Below, in pieces: positions 1 through 7,628 of a stretch of DNA of 19,489 bases. A model generated the notes under the pieces. The model did no database searches. It was not told the origin of the DNA and worked only from the letters and a program-made list of their open reading frames with translations. The position numbers were made by a program, and so were the translations under genes. The stretch comes from UBA7398 sp947491605 (GTDB taxonomy: Bacteria > Actinomycetota > Actinomycetes > Nanopelagicales > Nanopelagicaceae): the NCBI GenBank assembly GCA_947491605.1, contig CANLJW010000019.1:1-19489 (forward strand), in the 5' to 3' direction. Each line of letters opens with the position of its first letter. The stretch's first letter is position 1.

Positions 1-6
1 ACTAAC

Positions 7-420
7 TTGCCAAAGATCGAACTTAAGAACCCAATCCAAGGTGCGGGTCTTACTGCGCCCGGTGTTGTAATTCTGCAATTCGTCTTTATTGGATTTTGGG
101 CAATGGTAGAAATCTTCTTCCGTTCCAATGTTGGCGCACTTACTGGAATTGCTATCTGGCTTTCCTACTTCGGTGGCATCAAACTTGGTCGCCCGGGCAC
201 GCTCTATCCCGCAATTGTTAATCCTCCGATTGCATTTGCTGCTGCTATTTTCTTTCTGATGCCAACCGTCGGTGGCTCTTCACTTCGAATTTCTAGAATC
301 GGCGTTGATCTAGTTACCGGTTTAGCTAGTGTGGCGCCGTTTCTAATTACTGGCGCGTTAGTTGGTTGGGGGTTTTACATTACAAAGAAGCGGCAAAGCT
401 CACTTACCAGCGCTGCGTAA
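7..420 (+). CDS. Small integral membrane protein, DUF6542-like; 5' end possibly outside the window
   Basis: The 137-residue product has about four hydrophobic segments (roughly residues 14-35, 42-60, 70-87 and 102-126) and ends in a short basic tail (KKRQ). The pattern LTAPGVV near the N-terminus followed by a membrane segment, and a later NPPIAFAAA segment, resembles the actinobacterial DUF6542 family. I recall members of that family beside ispH/xseA, which fits the location. No function is known. The start used is TTG at position 7, but the frame is open to the window edge and no ribosome binding site is visible, so the true start may lie upstream. The 3' end overlaps the convergent ispH by 21 bases, with no terminator between. 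The coding assignment is good; the family name is moderately sure. Confidence 0.65.
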   Translation: MPKIELKNPIQGAGLTAPGVVILQFVFIGFWAMVEIFFRSNVGALTGIAIWLSYFGGIKLGRPGTLYPAIVNPPIAFAAAIFFLMPTVGGSSLRISRIGVDLVTGLASVAPFLITGALVGWGFYITKKRQSSLTSAA

Positions 421-1353
421 GTCTTTTCTAAGCTCAGGTGGAATCGCAAAAAGTAAGTGCTCTTCCATTGCGGTTACCGTCTCAACATCGCCATAACCTC
501 GATTTTTCAAATCGTTTAATAAATCTGTTACCAAAATTTCTGGGACGGATGCGCCGCTAGTTACGCCGATGGTTTCCACGCCTTCAAACCATTCATCTTT
601 TACTTCAGCTGCATAATCAATTAAGTACGAAGCTTTAGCGCCATATTCAAGGGCAACTTCAACTAGGCGAACCGAATTAGAAGAATTAGCAGATCCAACT
701 ACAAGTACTAAATCCGACTCTGCAGCAATCTGCTTTATTGCTACTTGGCGATTTTGGGTTGCATAACAGATGTCATCACTTGGCGGATCCATCAAATTAG
801 GAAAGCGATTTTTCAAGATTGCGACCGTTTCTAAAGTCTCATCAACGCTTAAGGTAGTTTGGGAAAGCCAAGCTACTTTTTTATTTGGATCAATCGCAAC
901 GGTGCGAGCACCTTCTAGGCCATCAACTATTTGCATATGGTCTGGGGCTTCACCAGCTGTACCTTCGACCTCTTCATGGCCAGCATGACCGATTAAGAGA
1001 ATCTGTAAATCTTCCGCAGCAAAGCGCTTAGCTTCGTGGTGAACTTTGGTAACTAGCGGACAAGTTGCATCGATAGTTTTTAAATTGCGAGTTGCAGCTT
1101 CCTCGTGCACTTTAGGCGAAACACCGTGTGCCGAAAAGACCACAATCGCACCTTCTGGAACTTCATTAGTTTCATCAACAAATATTGCGCCGCGCTTTTC
1201 CAAAGTTTCAACGACATGCTTGTTATGAACAATCTGTTTGCGGACATAAACCGGTGCGCCATATAGATCGAGCGCTTTCTCGACGGTAATAACGGCGCGA
1301 TCAACGCCTGCGCAATATCCACGTGGCGCTGCTAAAAGAACCCGTTTTGCCAT
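400..1353 (-). CDS. ispH: 4-hydroxy-3-methylbut-2-enyl diphosphate reductase (IspH/LytB)
   Basis: This is the last enzyme of the MEP isoprenoid pathway. It reduces HMBPP to IPP and DMAPP with an iron-sulfur cluster. The 317-residue length is usual. The three cluster cysteines are visible: C14 in PRGYCAGVDRA, C98 in DATCPLV and C196 in DICYATQNRQ. Substrate-binding residues are also present: H43, H76, and H126/E128 in GHEEVEGT, plus the TTLS and SSNS motifs. The ATG at 1353 is preceded by TAGGAT and six bases with no Shine-Dalgarno, so the mRNA is probably leaderless. It is divergent from xseA (25 bp) and convergent with the membrane gene to its left. It supplies precursors for the prenyltransferase at 6831-7625. 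Confidence 0.97.
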   Translation of the reverse strand: MAKRVLLAAPRGYCAGVDRAVITVEKALDLYGAPVYVRKQIVHNKHVVETLEKRGAIFVDETNEVPEGAIVVFSAHGVSPKVHEEAATRNLKTIDATCPLVTKVHHEAKRFAAEDLQILLIGHAGHEEVEGTAGEAPDHMQIVDGLEGARTVAIDPNKKVAWLSQTTLSVDETLETVAILKNRFPNLMDPPSDDICYATQNRQVAIKQIAAESDLVLVVGSANSSNSVRLVEVALEYGAKASYLIDYAAEVKDEWFEGVETIGVTSGASVPEILVTDLLNDLKNRGYGDVETVTAMEEHLLFAIPPELRKDLRSAGK

Positions 1354-1359
1354 GTGTGC

Positions 1360-1372
1360 ATCCTAATAGAAT
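1360..1372. promoter_or_regulatory. Divergent leaderless promoter pair between ispH and xseA
   Basis: The plus strand carries TAGAAT at 1367-1372, six bases before the xseA ATG. The minus strand carries TAGGAT (plus 1365-1360), six bases before the ispH ATG. Both fit the actinobacterial -10 consensus TANNNT. They lie back to back with one base between them. No Shine-Dalgarno is present for either gene. The spacing puts both transcription starts at or next to the start codons. Any -35 element would lie inside the opposite gene. The sequence is direct; promoter function is inference. Confidence 0.6.
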
Positions 1373-1378
1373 CACGCC

Positions 1379-2593
1379 ATGTCTGACGCTCCAGAAATCA
1401 AGCCGGTATCGGTTCGCTATGTAACCGAGCGGATTGGGCAGATTATTGATGATCTGCCAGAGCTCTGGATAGAGGGCGAATTATCTGAGATAAATGTACG
1501 GCCGGGCTCGCCCACTATTTTTATGCGGTTGCGCGATACCAGCGCAGATATGAGCATTTCGATTAAATGTTTTAAGAATGTTTTTGATTCGGTTGCACCG
1601 CTAGAACAGAACGCGCGCATTGTGATTCGATCTAAACCGCAATGGTGGAGCAAGAACGGTTCACTTGCATTCCAAGTAAATGAACTTCGTAAAGTTGGCG
1701 AAGGTGAGTTGCTTGCTCGACTTGAAGCGTTGAAAAATAAGTTGGCTCTTGAAGGTTTATTTGATGAATCACGAAAACTTCCACTCCCGTTTCTGCCAAA
1801 TAAAGTTGGTCTGATCTGCGGCCGAAATAGCGATGCTGGAAAAGATGTGGTCGAAAATGCAAAACGTCGATGGCCCTCGGTCCAATTTGAAATTCGCGAA
1901 GTCGCGGTAGCAAGCGCGGCAGCGGTTAGCGAAGTTTCGGAAGCGCTCTTGGAATTAGATGCTGATCCAAACGTGGATGTAATCATCATTACTCGCGGCG
2001 GCGGAAACTTTGAAGATTTACTGCCATTTTCAGATGAATCCCTACTTCGCTTAGTTGCTAATGCAAAAACTCCAATCGTTAGCGCGATCGGTCACGAGAA
2101 AGATTCACCGCTCCTAGATTTAGTAGCTGATTGGCGCGCTTCGACTCCTACCGATGCCGGTAAAAAAGTTGTGCCGGATATGAATGAGGAGCTAACTAAA
2201 ATTTCAAACTTGCGCGATCGCGCAGATCGTCGAATAAATGATTTAGTAGTGCTGGAAATGACGAAAATCGCTGGCTTAATGCAACGTCCGGTGATGCGAG
2301 AGCCAATGATTATGGTTACCTCCCGGGAAGAGATCATTAAGGGAATTCGGATTCGTGGGTGGCGCAGTATGGATAGCGCGATTTCACATGCGAAATCAGA
2401 GATCAAGCAAATCGCGGCTCGAGTTCGAACGCTCTCTCCCCAAGCAACTTTGGATCGTGGTTACGCAGTTGTGCAAAAACCTGATGGTTCCATCGTTCGA
2501 GCTGCCAAAGATTTAGCAAAAGGTGATGGGCTAGAACTAAGGCTCGCTGATGGTGTGGCATTGGCTACAGCTACAGGCGAGAGTAAGAAATAG
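1379..2593 (+). CDS. xseA: Exodeoxyribonuclease VII large subunit
   Basis: This is the catalytic subunit of exonuclease VII, which degrades single-stranded DNA to oligonucleotides in repair. The N-terminal OB-fold (about residues 8-105, with WIEGELSEIN) is followed by the nuclease domain. Characteristic stretches are KVGLICGRNSDAGKDV (143-158), ITRGGGNFEDLLPFSDE (204-220) and SAIGHEKDSPLLDLVAD (235-251). These hold the conserved R, H and D residues of the family (R206, H239, D242). A coiled-coil region and the C-terminal LDRGYAVV motif follow. At 404 residues it is shorter than the E. coli enzyme (456), mainly in the coiled coil. It starts at ATG 1379 with a leaderless-type -10. xseB follows after 38 bases on the same strand. 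Confidence 0.96.
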   Translation: MSDAPEIKPVSVRYVTERIGQIIDDLPELWIEGELSEINVRPGSPTIFMRLRDTSADMSISIKCFKNVFDSVAPLEQNARIVIRSKPQWWSKNGSLAFQVNELRKVGEGELLARLEALKNKLALEGLFDESRKLPLPFLPNKVGLICGRNSDAGKDVVENAKRRWPSVQFEIREVAVASAAAVSEVSEALLELDADPNVDVIIITRGGGNFEDLLPFSDESLLRLVANAKTPIVSAIGHEKDSPLLDLVADWRASTPTDAGKKVVPDMNEELTKISNLRDRADRRINDLVVLEMTKIAGLMQRPVMREPMIMVTSREEIIKGIRIRGWRSMDSAISHAKSEIKQIAARVRTLSPQATLDRGYAVVQKPDGSIVRAAKDLAKGDGLELRLADGVALATATGESKK

Positions 2594-2631
2594 TTATTAA
2601 CCGCGCAAGATTAAAGGAGTAGATTACGAAC

Positions 2632-2832
2632 ATGGCCGCTGCAAAATTGTCATATGAAGAGGCTCGGGATGAGCTCACAAAAGTTGTTTCGACCCTTGAA
2701 GCTGGTGGCGCTGGATTAGAAGACTCGCTAAAGCTCTGGGAACGCGGCGAAGAGTTAGCGTTGATCTGTCAAGAATGGCTCGATGGCGCACGGAAGAAAT
2801 TGGAAGCGGCGAAACCAGCGGAAGATAAGTAA
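2632..2832 (+). CDS. xseB: Exodeoxyribonuclease VII small subunit
   Basis: This is the 66-residue accessory subunit that binds the coiled coil of XseA. The typical signature is present: LSYEEARDEL near the N-terminus, LEAGGAGLEDSLKLWERGEEL in the middle and a lysine-rich C-terminus (ARKKLEAAK). A clear Shine-Dalgarno, AAAGGAG at 2613-2619, stands 12 bases before the ATG. That is slightly long spacing and, unlike xseA, indicates normal leadered translation. The stop codon TAA is immediately followed by the ATG of fumarase with no intervening base, suggesting translational coupling. Confidence 0.95.
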   Translation: MAAAKLSYEEARDELTKVVSTLEAGGAGLEDSLKLWERGEELALICQEWLDGARKKLEAAKPAEDK

Positions 2833-4482
2833 ATGCCAGAATTTAGTTATGAAGAGTTATTACCGGTTGGGCCGGATACCACAAAGTATCGATTGGTTTC
2901 AAAAGAAGGTATCTCAACTTTTACTGCAGATGGTCGTGAATTCTTAAAAGTTTCCGCCGATGCAATCTCAAAATTAACTGAAGCGGCAATTCACGATATT
3001 TCACATTACTTGCGCGGTGAGCATCTACAGCAGCTCGCCGATATCTTGAAAGATCCAGAGAGCTCACCGAATGATCGATTTGTAGCGTTAGATCTATTAA
3101 AAAACGCCAATATCGCTGCCGGTGGAATCTTGCCGATGTGCCAAGACACTGGGACTGCAATCGTGATGGGCAAAAAAGGCCAACATGTATTGACCGAGAG
3201 TCGTGATGAGGCGAGCATTTCGCGCGGGGTTTATGACGCATTCACCAAGTTAAACCTCCGTTATTCCCAACTTGCTGCAGTCACAACTTGGGAAGAGAAG
3301 AACACTGGAAATAATTTGCCTGCCCAAGTTGAGATTTACTCCGATAGCGAGCATCCAGATGAGTACAACTTCCTCTTCATCGCAAAAGGTGGCGGTAGCG
3401 CAAATAAATCTTTCCTCTATCAAGAGAGTAAAGTGGTTTTAAATCCAACTTCATTTATGAATTGGTTGGATGAGAAACTTCGATCTATCGGGACTGCGGC
3501 TTGCCCGCCTTACCACCTAGCAATTGTCATTGGCGGAACTAGCGCCGAGTTCACAGTTAAAACTGCAAAGTTGGCGAGTACTAAATATTTGGATTCACTT
3601 CCAACAACAGGTGATGCTAAAACTGGTCGCGCATTCCGAGATCTTGAACTTGAAGCGCAAGTTCACAAATTGACCCAAAGTTTAGGAATCGGTGCTCAAT
3701 TCGGCGGTAAATATTTCTGCCACGATGTGCGCGTAATTCGATTACCTCGCCATGGTGCATCGCTCCCAATATCGATAGCGGTTTCATGTTCTGCAGACCG
3801 CCAAGCAAAAGCGAAGATAACTAAGGATGGAATCTTCTTAGAACAACTCGAGCAAGACCCAGCCCACTTCTTGCCCGAAACTACCGATGAGCACCTAGAT
3901 GAGAACGTTGTGGCAATTGATTTAAATAAGCCGATGGCTGAGATTTTGCAGACCCTGGCGAAAAGCCCAATAAAGACGCGGCTTTCGCTCACTGGCACAT
4001 TGGTTGTGGCTCGGGATTTAGCCCATGCAAAAATTAAAGAGTTAATTGATTCGGGAAAACCGTTGCCAGAGTATTTAAAGAAGTACGCGGTTTATTACGC
4101 GGGCCCAGCGAAAACCCCAGTGGGATATGCCTCTGGTTCTTTTGGACCAACTACTGCTGGTCGAATGGATTCCTATGTTGAGCAATTCCAAGCCCTCGGT
4201 GGCTCGATGGTGATGTTGGCAAAAGGAAATCGTTCGAAAGCCGTTACCGATGCATGTAAGAAAAATGGCGGCTTCTATCTCGGATCAGTTGGTGGCCCGG
4301 CAGCACGCTTAGCCCAAGATTGCATCAAGAAAGTTGAAGTTTTAGATTTCAAGGAGCTCGACATGGAAGCGGTCTGGAAGATTGAAGTTGAAAATTTCCC
4401 GGCCTTTATCGTGGTTGATGACAAAGGTAATGACTTCTTTGCTGAAACAAGTAAGCCAATCTCGATCGGCAAGCGCCCTTAA
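2833..4482 (+). CDS. fum: Fumarate hydratase, class I (4Fe-4S)
   Basis: This TCA-cycle enzyme interconverts fumarate and malate. It is 549 residues, full length for the E. coli FumA/FumB type. The N-terminal domain carries GILPMCQDTGTA (C103), GTAACPPYH (C224) and VSCSADRQAK (C319). These line up with the three cluster cysteines C105, C224 and C318 of E. coli FumA. The C-terminal beta domain carries the class signature FGPTTAGRMDSYV (437-449). An iron-sulfur fumarase is oxygen-sensitive; actinobacteria may carry this class, the oxygen-stable class II enzyme, or both, and only class I is in this window. Its ATG abuts the xseB stop, so it is likely co-transcribed with xseAB. It converges on the transglycosylase gene with a 12-base gap and no visible terminator. 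Confidence 0.96.
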   Translation: MPEFSYEELLPVGPDTTKYRLVSKEGISTFTADGREFLKVSADAISKLTEAAIHDISHYLRGEHLQQLADILKDPESSPNDRFVALDLLKNANIAAGGILPMCQDTGTAIVMGKKGQHVLTESRDEASISRGVYDAFTKLNLRYSQLAAVTTWEEKNTGNNLPAQVEIYSDSEHPDEYNFLFIAKGGGSANKSFLYQESKVVLNPTSFMNWLDEKLRSIGTAACPPYHLAIVIGGTSAEFTVKTAKLASTKYLDSLPTTGDAKTGRAFRDLELEAQVHKLTQSLGIGAQFGGKYFCHDVRVIRLPRHGASLPISIAVSCSADRQAKAKITKDGIFLEQLEQDPAHFLPETTDEHLDENVVAIDLNKPMAEILQTLAKSPIKTRLSLTGTLVVARDLAHAKIKELIDSGKPLPEYLKKYAVYYAGPAKTPVGYASGSFGPTTAGRMDSYVEQFQALGGSMVMLAKGNRSKAVTDACKKNGGFYLGSVGGPAARLAQDCIKKVEVLDFKELDMEAVWKIEVENFPAFIVVDDKGNDFFAETSKPISIGKRP

Positions 4483-4494
4483 AGTAATCTGGGT

Positions 4495-5076
4495 TTAGTA
4501 GTAACGCGACCTTTGGAATTTTGCATAGGCTTTGCATGGGGTGTCATATCTAGCTTCGATATAGCGGAGCCCCCATTGAATCTGGGTTAGCGGGTTAGTC
4601 CGCCAATCGGTGGCGATAATCTCCATCTTGGTTGCGGGCAAAGCTTGCGCAATTCCATGCGCCCCGCTCTTCGGGTTTCGAGCTTTATAGTTCCAATGGC
4701 TCTCTCTTGTCCAAAGTTTATTTAAACAGGAGTACTGCTTATCGCCCCAGCTGTAATTAGCGAGCGCGTAAGACTTTGCATATTTCTTGGCACCTAGCGG
4801 ATTGCGAGCAGCTTCGAGCTGGCCAGAAAGTTTGGAAACGAGGGCTATTTCAAAGGCGTTCACCATCACGCTTGGATCAAATTCAACTAGCGCGGTCGAT
4901 CCGGTCCCAACCTGAAGGTCGGTGGTATGGGTCGGGGCGGTGCTCTTGAGGTCTACCGTGAGTTCAATAATTACCGACATTGGACCTTGGGAATAGGTTG
5001 GCTCCATGATCGCCAGCGAAAGGGTCGCGAAGGCGGCAACGGTGACTGCCCGTCGGTGCGCTCTTGAAATTCGCAT
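4495..5076 (-). CDS. Secreted lytic transglycosylase-like peptidoglycan hydrolase
   Basis: The product is 193 residues. A signal peptide (about 1-29: basic ISRAHRRA, then hydrophobic VTVAAFATLSLAIM) precedes a variable linker and a C-terminal SLT/lysozyme-like domain (about 108-193). The domain shows LWTRESHWNYKARNP with the probable catalytic glutamate E125, then GAHGIAQALPATKM and NPLTQIQWGLRYIEARYDTP. C117 and C181 could form a disulfide in the exported protein. It should cleave glycan strands outside the membrane, as in actinobacterial transglycosylases and Rpf relatives. The ATG at 5076 has GAGAGGA upstream on the minus strand. The gene follows phoH2 after 256 bp containing a structured leader (separate entry), so it probably has its own promoter and an RNA switch. 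Confidence 0.85.
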   Translation of the reverse strand: MRISRAHRRAVTVAAFATLSLAIMEPTYSQGPMSVIIELTVDLKSTAPTHTTDLQVGTGSTALVEFDPSVMVNAFEIALVSKLSGQLEAARNPLGAKKYAKSYALANYSWGDKQYSCLNKLWTRESHWNYKARNPKSGAHGIAQALPATKMEIIATDWRTNPLTQIQWGLRYIEARYDTPCKAYAKFQRSRYY

Positions 5077-5097
5077 CGCTATCGCTTCCTCTCAACT

Positions 5098-5199
5098 GCT
5101 CGTTTCCGCCAACGCCGTAAACCTCAATTAAGAGGTTTTAGCTAACGGGGATGTCGTTAGGGTGGCAAAGGGGGTGAGCCTCCGCAAATCTAAACGAGC
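5098..5199 (-). ncRNA. Structured 5' leader of the transglycosylase mRNA; candidate c-di-AMP (ydaO/yuaA-type) riboswitch
   Basis: On the minus strand, GCTCGTTT (5199-5192) pairs perfectly with AAACGAGC (5105-5098), closing a domain of about 100 nt. Inside are CTAACG/CGTTAG (5160-5155 with 5147-5142, 7-nt loop) and AAACCTC/GAGGTTT (5138-5132 with 5125-5119, 6-nt loop). Segments reading GCGGAGGCTCACCCCC, GTTAGCTAAAACCTC and, after the closing stem, GAGAGGAAG recall conserved parts of ydaO riboswitches. Established knowledge: ydaO/yuaA riboswitches bind c-di-AMP and in actinobacteria often precede wall hydrolase genes such as rpfA. The ribosome binding site begins only a few bases after the closing stem, so translational control is possible. 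The fold is seen directly; the ligand class is recalled similarity, not a computed match. Confidence 0.5.
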
Positions 5200-5332
5200 G
5201 CGTGGCGCGATTTTTATCGAAAAGCGAAAACTGTGGATATATATAACTGCAGGTCAGACTGGGGAAAGTCCGTTATACCCGTTTTGTGAATGAGAGATAT
5301 ACCACCGGTCGAAATGTCCGATTTATCACTTA

Positions 5333-6712
5333 TTAAAGGATCGGTTCTTCCAACATTTCAGTAACTAAAGCTGCGATTTGAGAGCGCTCGCTTCGGGTCA
5401 AGGTGATGTGGGCAAAGAGCGGATGGCCTTTTAGAGATTCCACAACCGCGACTACGCCATCATGGCGACCGACCCGAAGGTTGTCGCGTTGCGCGACATC
5501 GTGGGTCAGGATTACTCGGGAACCTTGGCCGATTCGAGAGAGCACGGTTAGTAAGACTCCCCGTTCTAGCGATTGGGCTTCATCCACGATTACAAAGGAG
5601 TCATGAAGTGATCGGCCACGAATATGGGTCAACGGTAAAACCTCGATTAGACCGCGGGCCAGAATTTCTTCAATTACTTGGGCGCTAACCAAGGCCCCCA
5701 AAGTGTCAAAAACTGCTTGCGCCCAGGGCGACATCTTCTCGCCTTCCGAACCTGGCAAGTAACCCAACTCTTGGCCGCCGACTGGGTAGAGCGGTCGGAA
5801 GACAATTACCTTTTTATGAAGTCGTTTCTCCATTACCGCTTCAAGTCCAGCACAGAGCGCGAGCGCAGATTTTCCAGTTCCGGCCCGACCGCCGAGGGAG
5901 ACGATCCCAATATCGTTATCAAGTAGTAGATCAAGGGCAACCCGCTGTTCCGCGCTTCGCCCATGTAGTCCAAAAGCGCTCCGGTCGCCACGAACTAATT
6001 GCAACTTCTTATCTGGAGTTACCCGAACTAGCGCGCTACCTTTTTCAGAGTGCAACACAATTCCGGTATGGCATGGGTAATCCATCGCTAGCGAATCTGA
6101 AATCTTTTCATTTTCATAGAGCGCATCGATGGTGTTGCCACCAACAGTTGCGGCTTCCATCCCAGTCCAACCCGTGTTTGGGACTAATTCGGCGCGGTAC
6201 TCCTCTGCCGAAATTCCCATTGATGAAGCTTTGACTCGTAGCGGTAGATCTTTTGTAACTAAAACTACTTCCCTACCATCGGCTGCTAAATTTCTAGCAA
6301 CCGCCAGAATTCGGGTGTCATTGCTGCCATCGCGATAAAAGCCAGCTGGAAGTGATGATGTATCGGTATGGTTTAACTCAACTGAAAGCGTGCCACCTTC
6401 AACTGTAATTTCAAGTGGTTGATCTAACCGGCCATGGGAAATTCTTAAATCATCAAGTGCGCGAAGTGCTGATCTGGCAAAGTAGCCAAGCTCTGGATGA
6501 TCCCGTTTCTGTTCAAGTTCACCGATCACCGCGATTGGAATAATCACTTCATGTTCAGCAAACCGGAAGAGCGCCGATGGATCGGCAAGTAAAACGCTAG
6601 TGTCAATTACATATGTTTTAAGCCCAGTTTTAGCTGATTTTTCGGGCATCGCTTTACCGGTTTTTGATCGATTATTACCAATCGTTTTTTCAGTTGTAAT
6701 CGTTGGATCCAT
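5333..6712 (-). CDS. phoH2: PIN domain-PhoH ATPase fusion (PhoH2)
   Basis: The product is 459 residues. An N-terminal PIN ribonuclease domain (about 32-175) shows TYVIDTSVLLADP (D37), IGELEQKR (E65), SNDTRIL (D132) and VTKDLPLR (D155), the acidic residues expected for metal-dependent RNA cleavage. A C-terminal PhoH/RecD-like ATPase domain (about 245-450) shows Walker A GGRAGTGKS (274-282) and Walker B VIVDEAQ (374-380). Mycobacterial PhoH2 is described as a sequence-specific RNA helicase-ribonuclease, cytoplasmic. The start is ATG 6712. An internal ATG at residue 22 is possible because the PIN fold begins only at about residue 32 and no Shine-Dalgarno marks 6712. It lies 118 bp after the prenyltransferase gene, and that gap holds no obvious PhoAT-like antitoxin gene. 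Confidence 0.9.
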   Translation of the reverse strand: MDPTITTEKTIGNNRSKTGKAMPEKSAKTGLKTYVIDTSVLLADPSALFRFAEHEVIIPIAVIGELEQKRDHPELGYFARSALRALDDLRISHGRLDQPLEITVEGGTLSVELNHTDTSSLPAGFYRDGSNDTRILAVARNLAADGREVVLVTKDLPLRVKASSMGISAEEYRAELVPNTGWTGMEAATVGGNTIDALYENEKISDSLAMDYPCHTGIVLHSEKGSALVRVTPDKKLQLVRGDRSAFGLHGRSAEQRVALDLLLDNDIGIVSLGGRAGTGKSALALCAGLEAVMEKRLHKKVIVFRPLYPVGGQELGYLPGSEGEKMSPWAQAVFDTLGALVSAQVIEEILARGLIEVLPLTHIRGRSLHDSFVIVDEAQSLERGVLLTVLSRIGQGSRVILTHDVAQRDNLRVGRHDGVVAVVESLKGHPLFAHITLTRSERSQIAALVTEMLEEPIL

Positions 6713-6747
6713 TTCTACGCAAAGAACGTTGAAAACGGCTTATGGGG

Positions 6748-6808
6748 TAAAAGGTAAATCCTGGGACCTTTCGGACATTGGCGACACGCGCCAATAGAAG
6801 GTAAATTC
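6748..6808. repeat. Two 14-base direct repeats flanking a hairpin upstream of phoH2
   Basis: TAAAAGGTAAATCC (6748-6761) and TAGAAGGTAAATTC (6795-6808) match at 12 of 14 positions and start 47 bp apart. Between them, ATTGGCG (6777-6783) and CGCCAAT (6789-6795) form a perfect 7-bp inverted repeat with a 5-base loop. There is no T-run after the hairpin on either strand, so it is not a convincing intrinsic terminator. It sits between the prenyltransferase stop and the phoH2 start, so a regulatory role for phoH2 is possible but unproven. Confidence 0.35.
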
Positions 6809-6830
6809 TAAATAACAAGTTGAGGGTTGG

Positions 6831-7625
6831 CTAAGCGCCTAACCGACGTTCCCGAAGCGAGTAGGAGCGAAGCGCCCGGAGGAAATCAACTTTACGGAAA
6901 TCTGGCCAATAGGCTTCACAGAAATAAAACTCAGAATGAGCGCTTTGCCAAAGTAGAAAGCCGCCTAGGCGTTGCTCACCTGAAGTTCTAATTACCAACT
7001 CTGGATCGGGCTGTCCTGCGGTATATAAATATTGACTGACCTCTTCGACCGATATTTCATTTGCGATTTCAGCCGGACTTTTTCCAGCTTTGCCAGCTTC
7101 TATGATCAGCGACTTAACGGCATCGACAATTTCACGACGGCCGCCATAACCAATTGCCACATTTACGACAACACCTTTGATCCCGCGGCTCTTGGTGGCA
7201 ACTGCCGCCAACCGATCTTGCAGTTCTTCCGGCAGAAGTTCGAGTGAGCCAACCGGGTGAATCTCCCAACGACCACGCCGACCTAACTCATCAACTGTTG
7301 ATCCGATGATTTCGATTAAAGCTTTTAGCTCTTCGGCAGATCTCTTTAAATTGTCATTAGAAAGCAGCCATAAAGTTAAGACTTTTACATTGCTCTCTTC
7401 ACACCAATCCAGAAGTTCAATAATTTTATCGGCGCCAGCTTTATGGCCGCGGCGCGAGGAGGTATCGCCATCAATCGATGGGTTAGCTTTTGCCCACCTT
7501 CGGTTGCCATCCAAAATTACCCCAACATGATGCGGGGTCTTTGCAAAATCAAGCGAGCGCGCCACCCGACGTTCATATAATGGGTAGAGCAACGATTTGA
7601 TGCTGGATTTAAGAGCATTAGTCAT
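6831..7625 (-). CDS. uppS: Isoprenyl transferase (cis-prenyltransferase, UppS family; Rv1086-like subtype)
   Basis: It condenses IPP with an allylic diphosphate in Z configuration on the way to polyprenyl phosphate lipid carriers for wall synthesis. The length (264 residues) is normal. The catalytic motif HVGVILDGNRRWAK carries D39. The C-terminal block RTSGEQRLGGFLLWQSAHSE binds diphosphate. The sequence around HSEFYFCEAYWPDFRKVDFLRALRSYS resembles, from memory, mycobacterial Rv1086 (short-chain Z-farnesyl diphosphate synthase) more than the long-chain Rv2361c type, so the product may be C15. That needs comparison. The ATG begins three bases after the DUF3817 stop (TAA CCT ATG), so it is the last gene of a tight operon with SURF1 and DUF3817. 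Confidence 0.92.
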   Translation of the reverse strand: MTNALKSSIKSLLYPLYERRVARSLDFAKTPHHVGVILDGNRRWAKANPSIDGDTSSRRGHKAGADKIIELLDWCEESNVKVLTLWLLSNDNLKRSAEELKALIEIIGSTVDELGRRGRWEIHPVGSLELLPEELQDRLAAVATKSRGIKGVVVNVAIGYGGRREIVDAVKSLIIEAGKAGKSPAEIANEISVEEVSQYLYTAGQPDPELVIRTSGEQRLGGFLLWQSAHSEFYFCEAYWPDFRKVDFLRALRSYSLRERRLGA

Positions 7626-7628
7626 AGG

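Noticed and set aside
1417..1989. 190-codon open frame antisense to xseA
   Set aside because: Serine/arginine-rich composition typical of antisense reading; xseA is unambiguous.
6777..6795. ATTGGCG/CGCCAAT hairpin as an intrinsic terminator of the prenyltransferase operon
   Set aside because: No T-run follows on either strand; kept only as part of a possible regulatory element.
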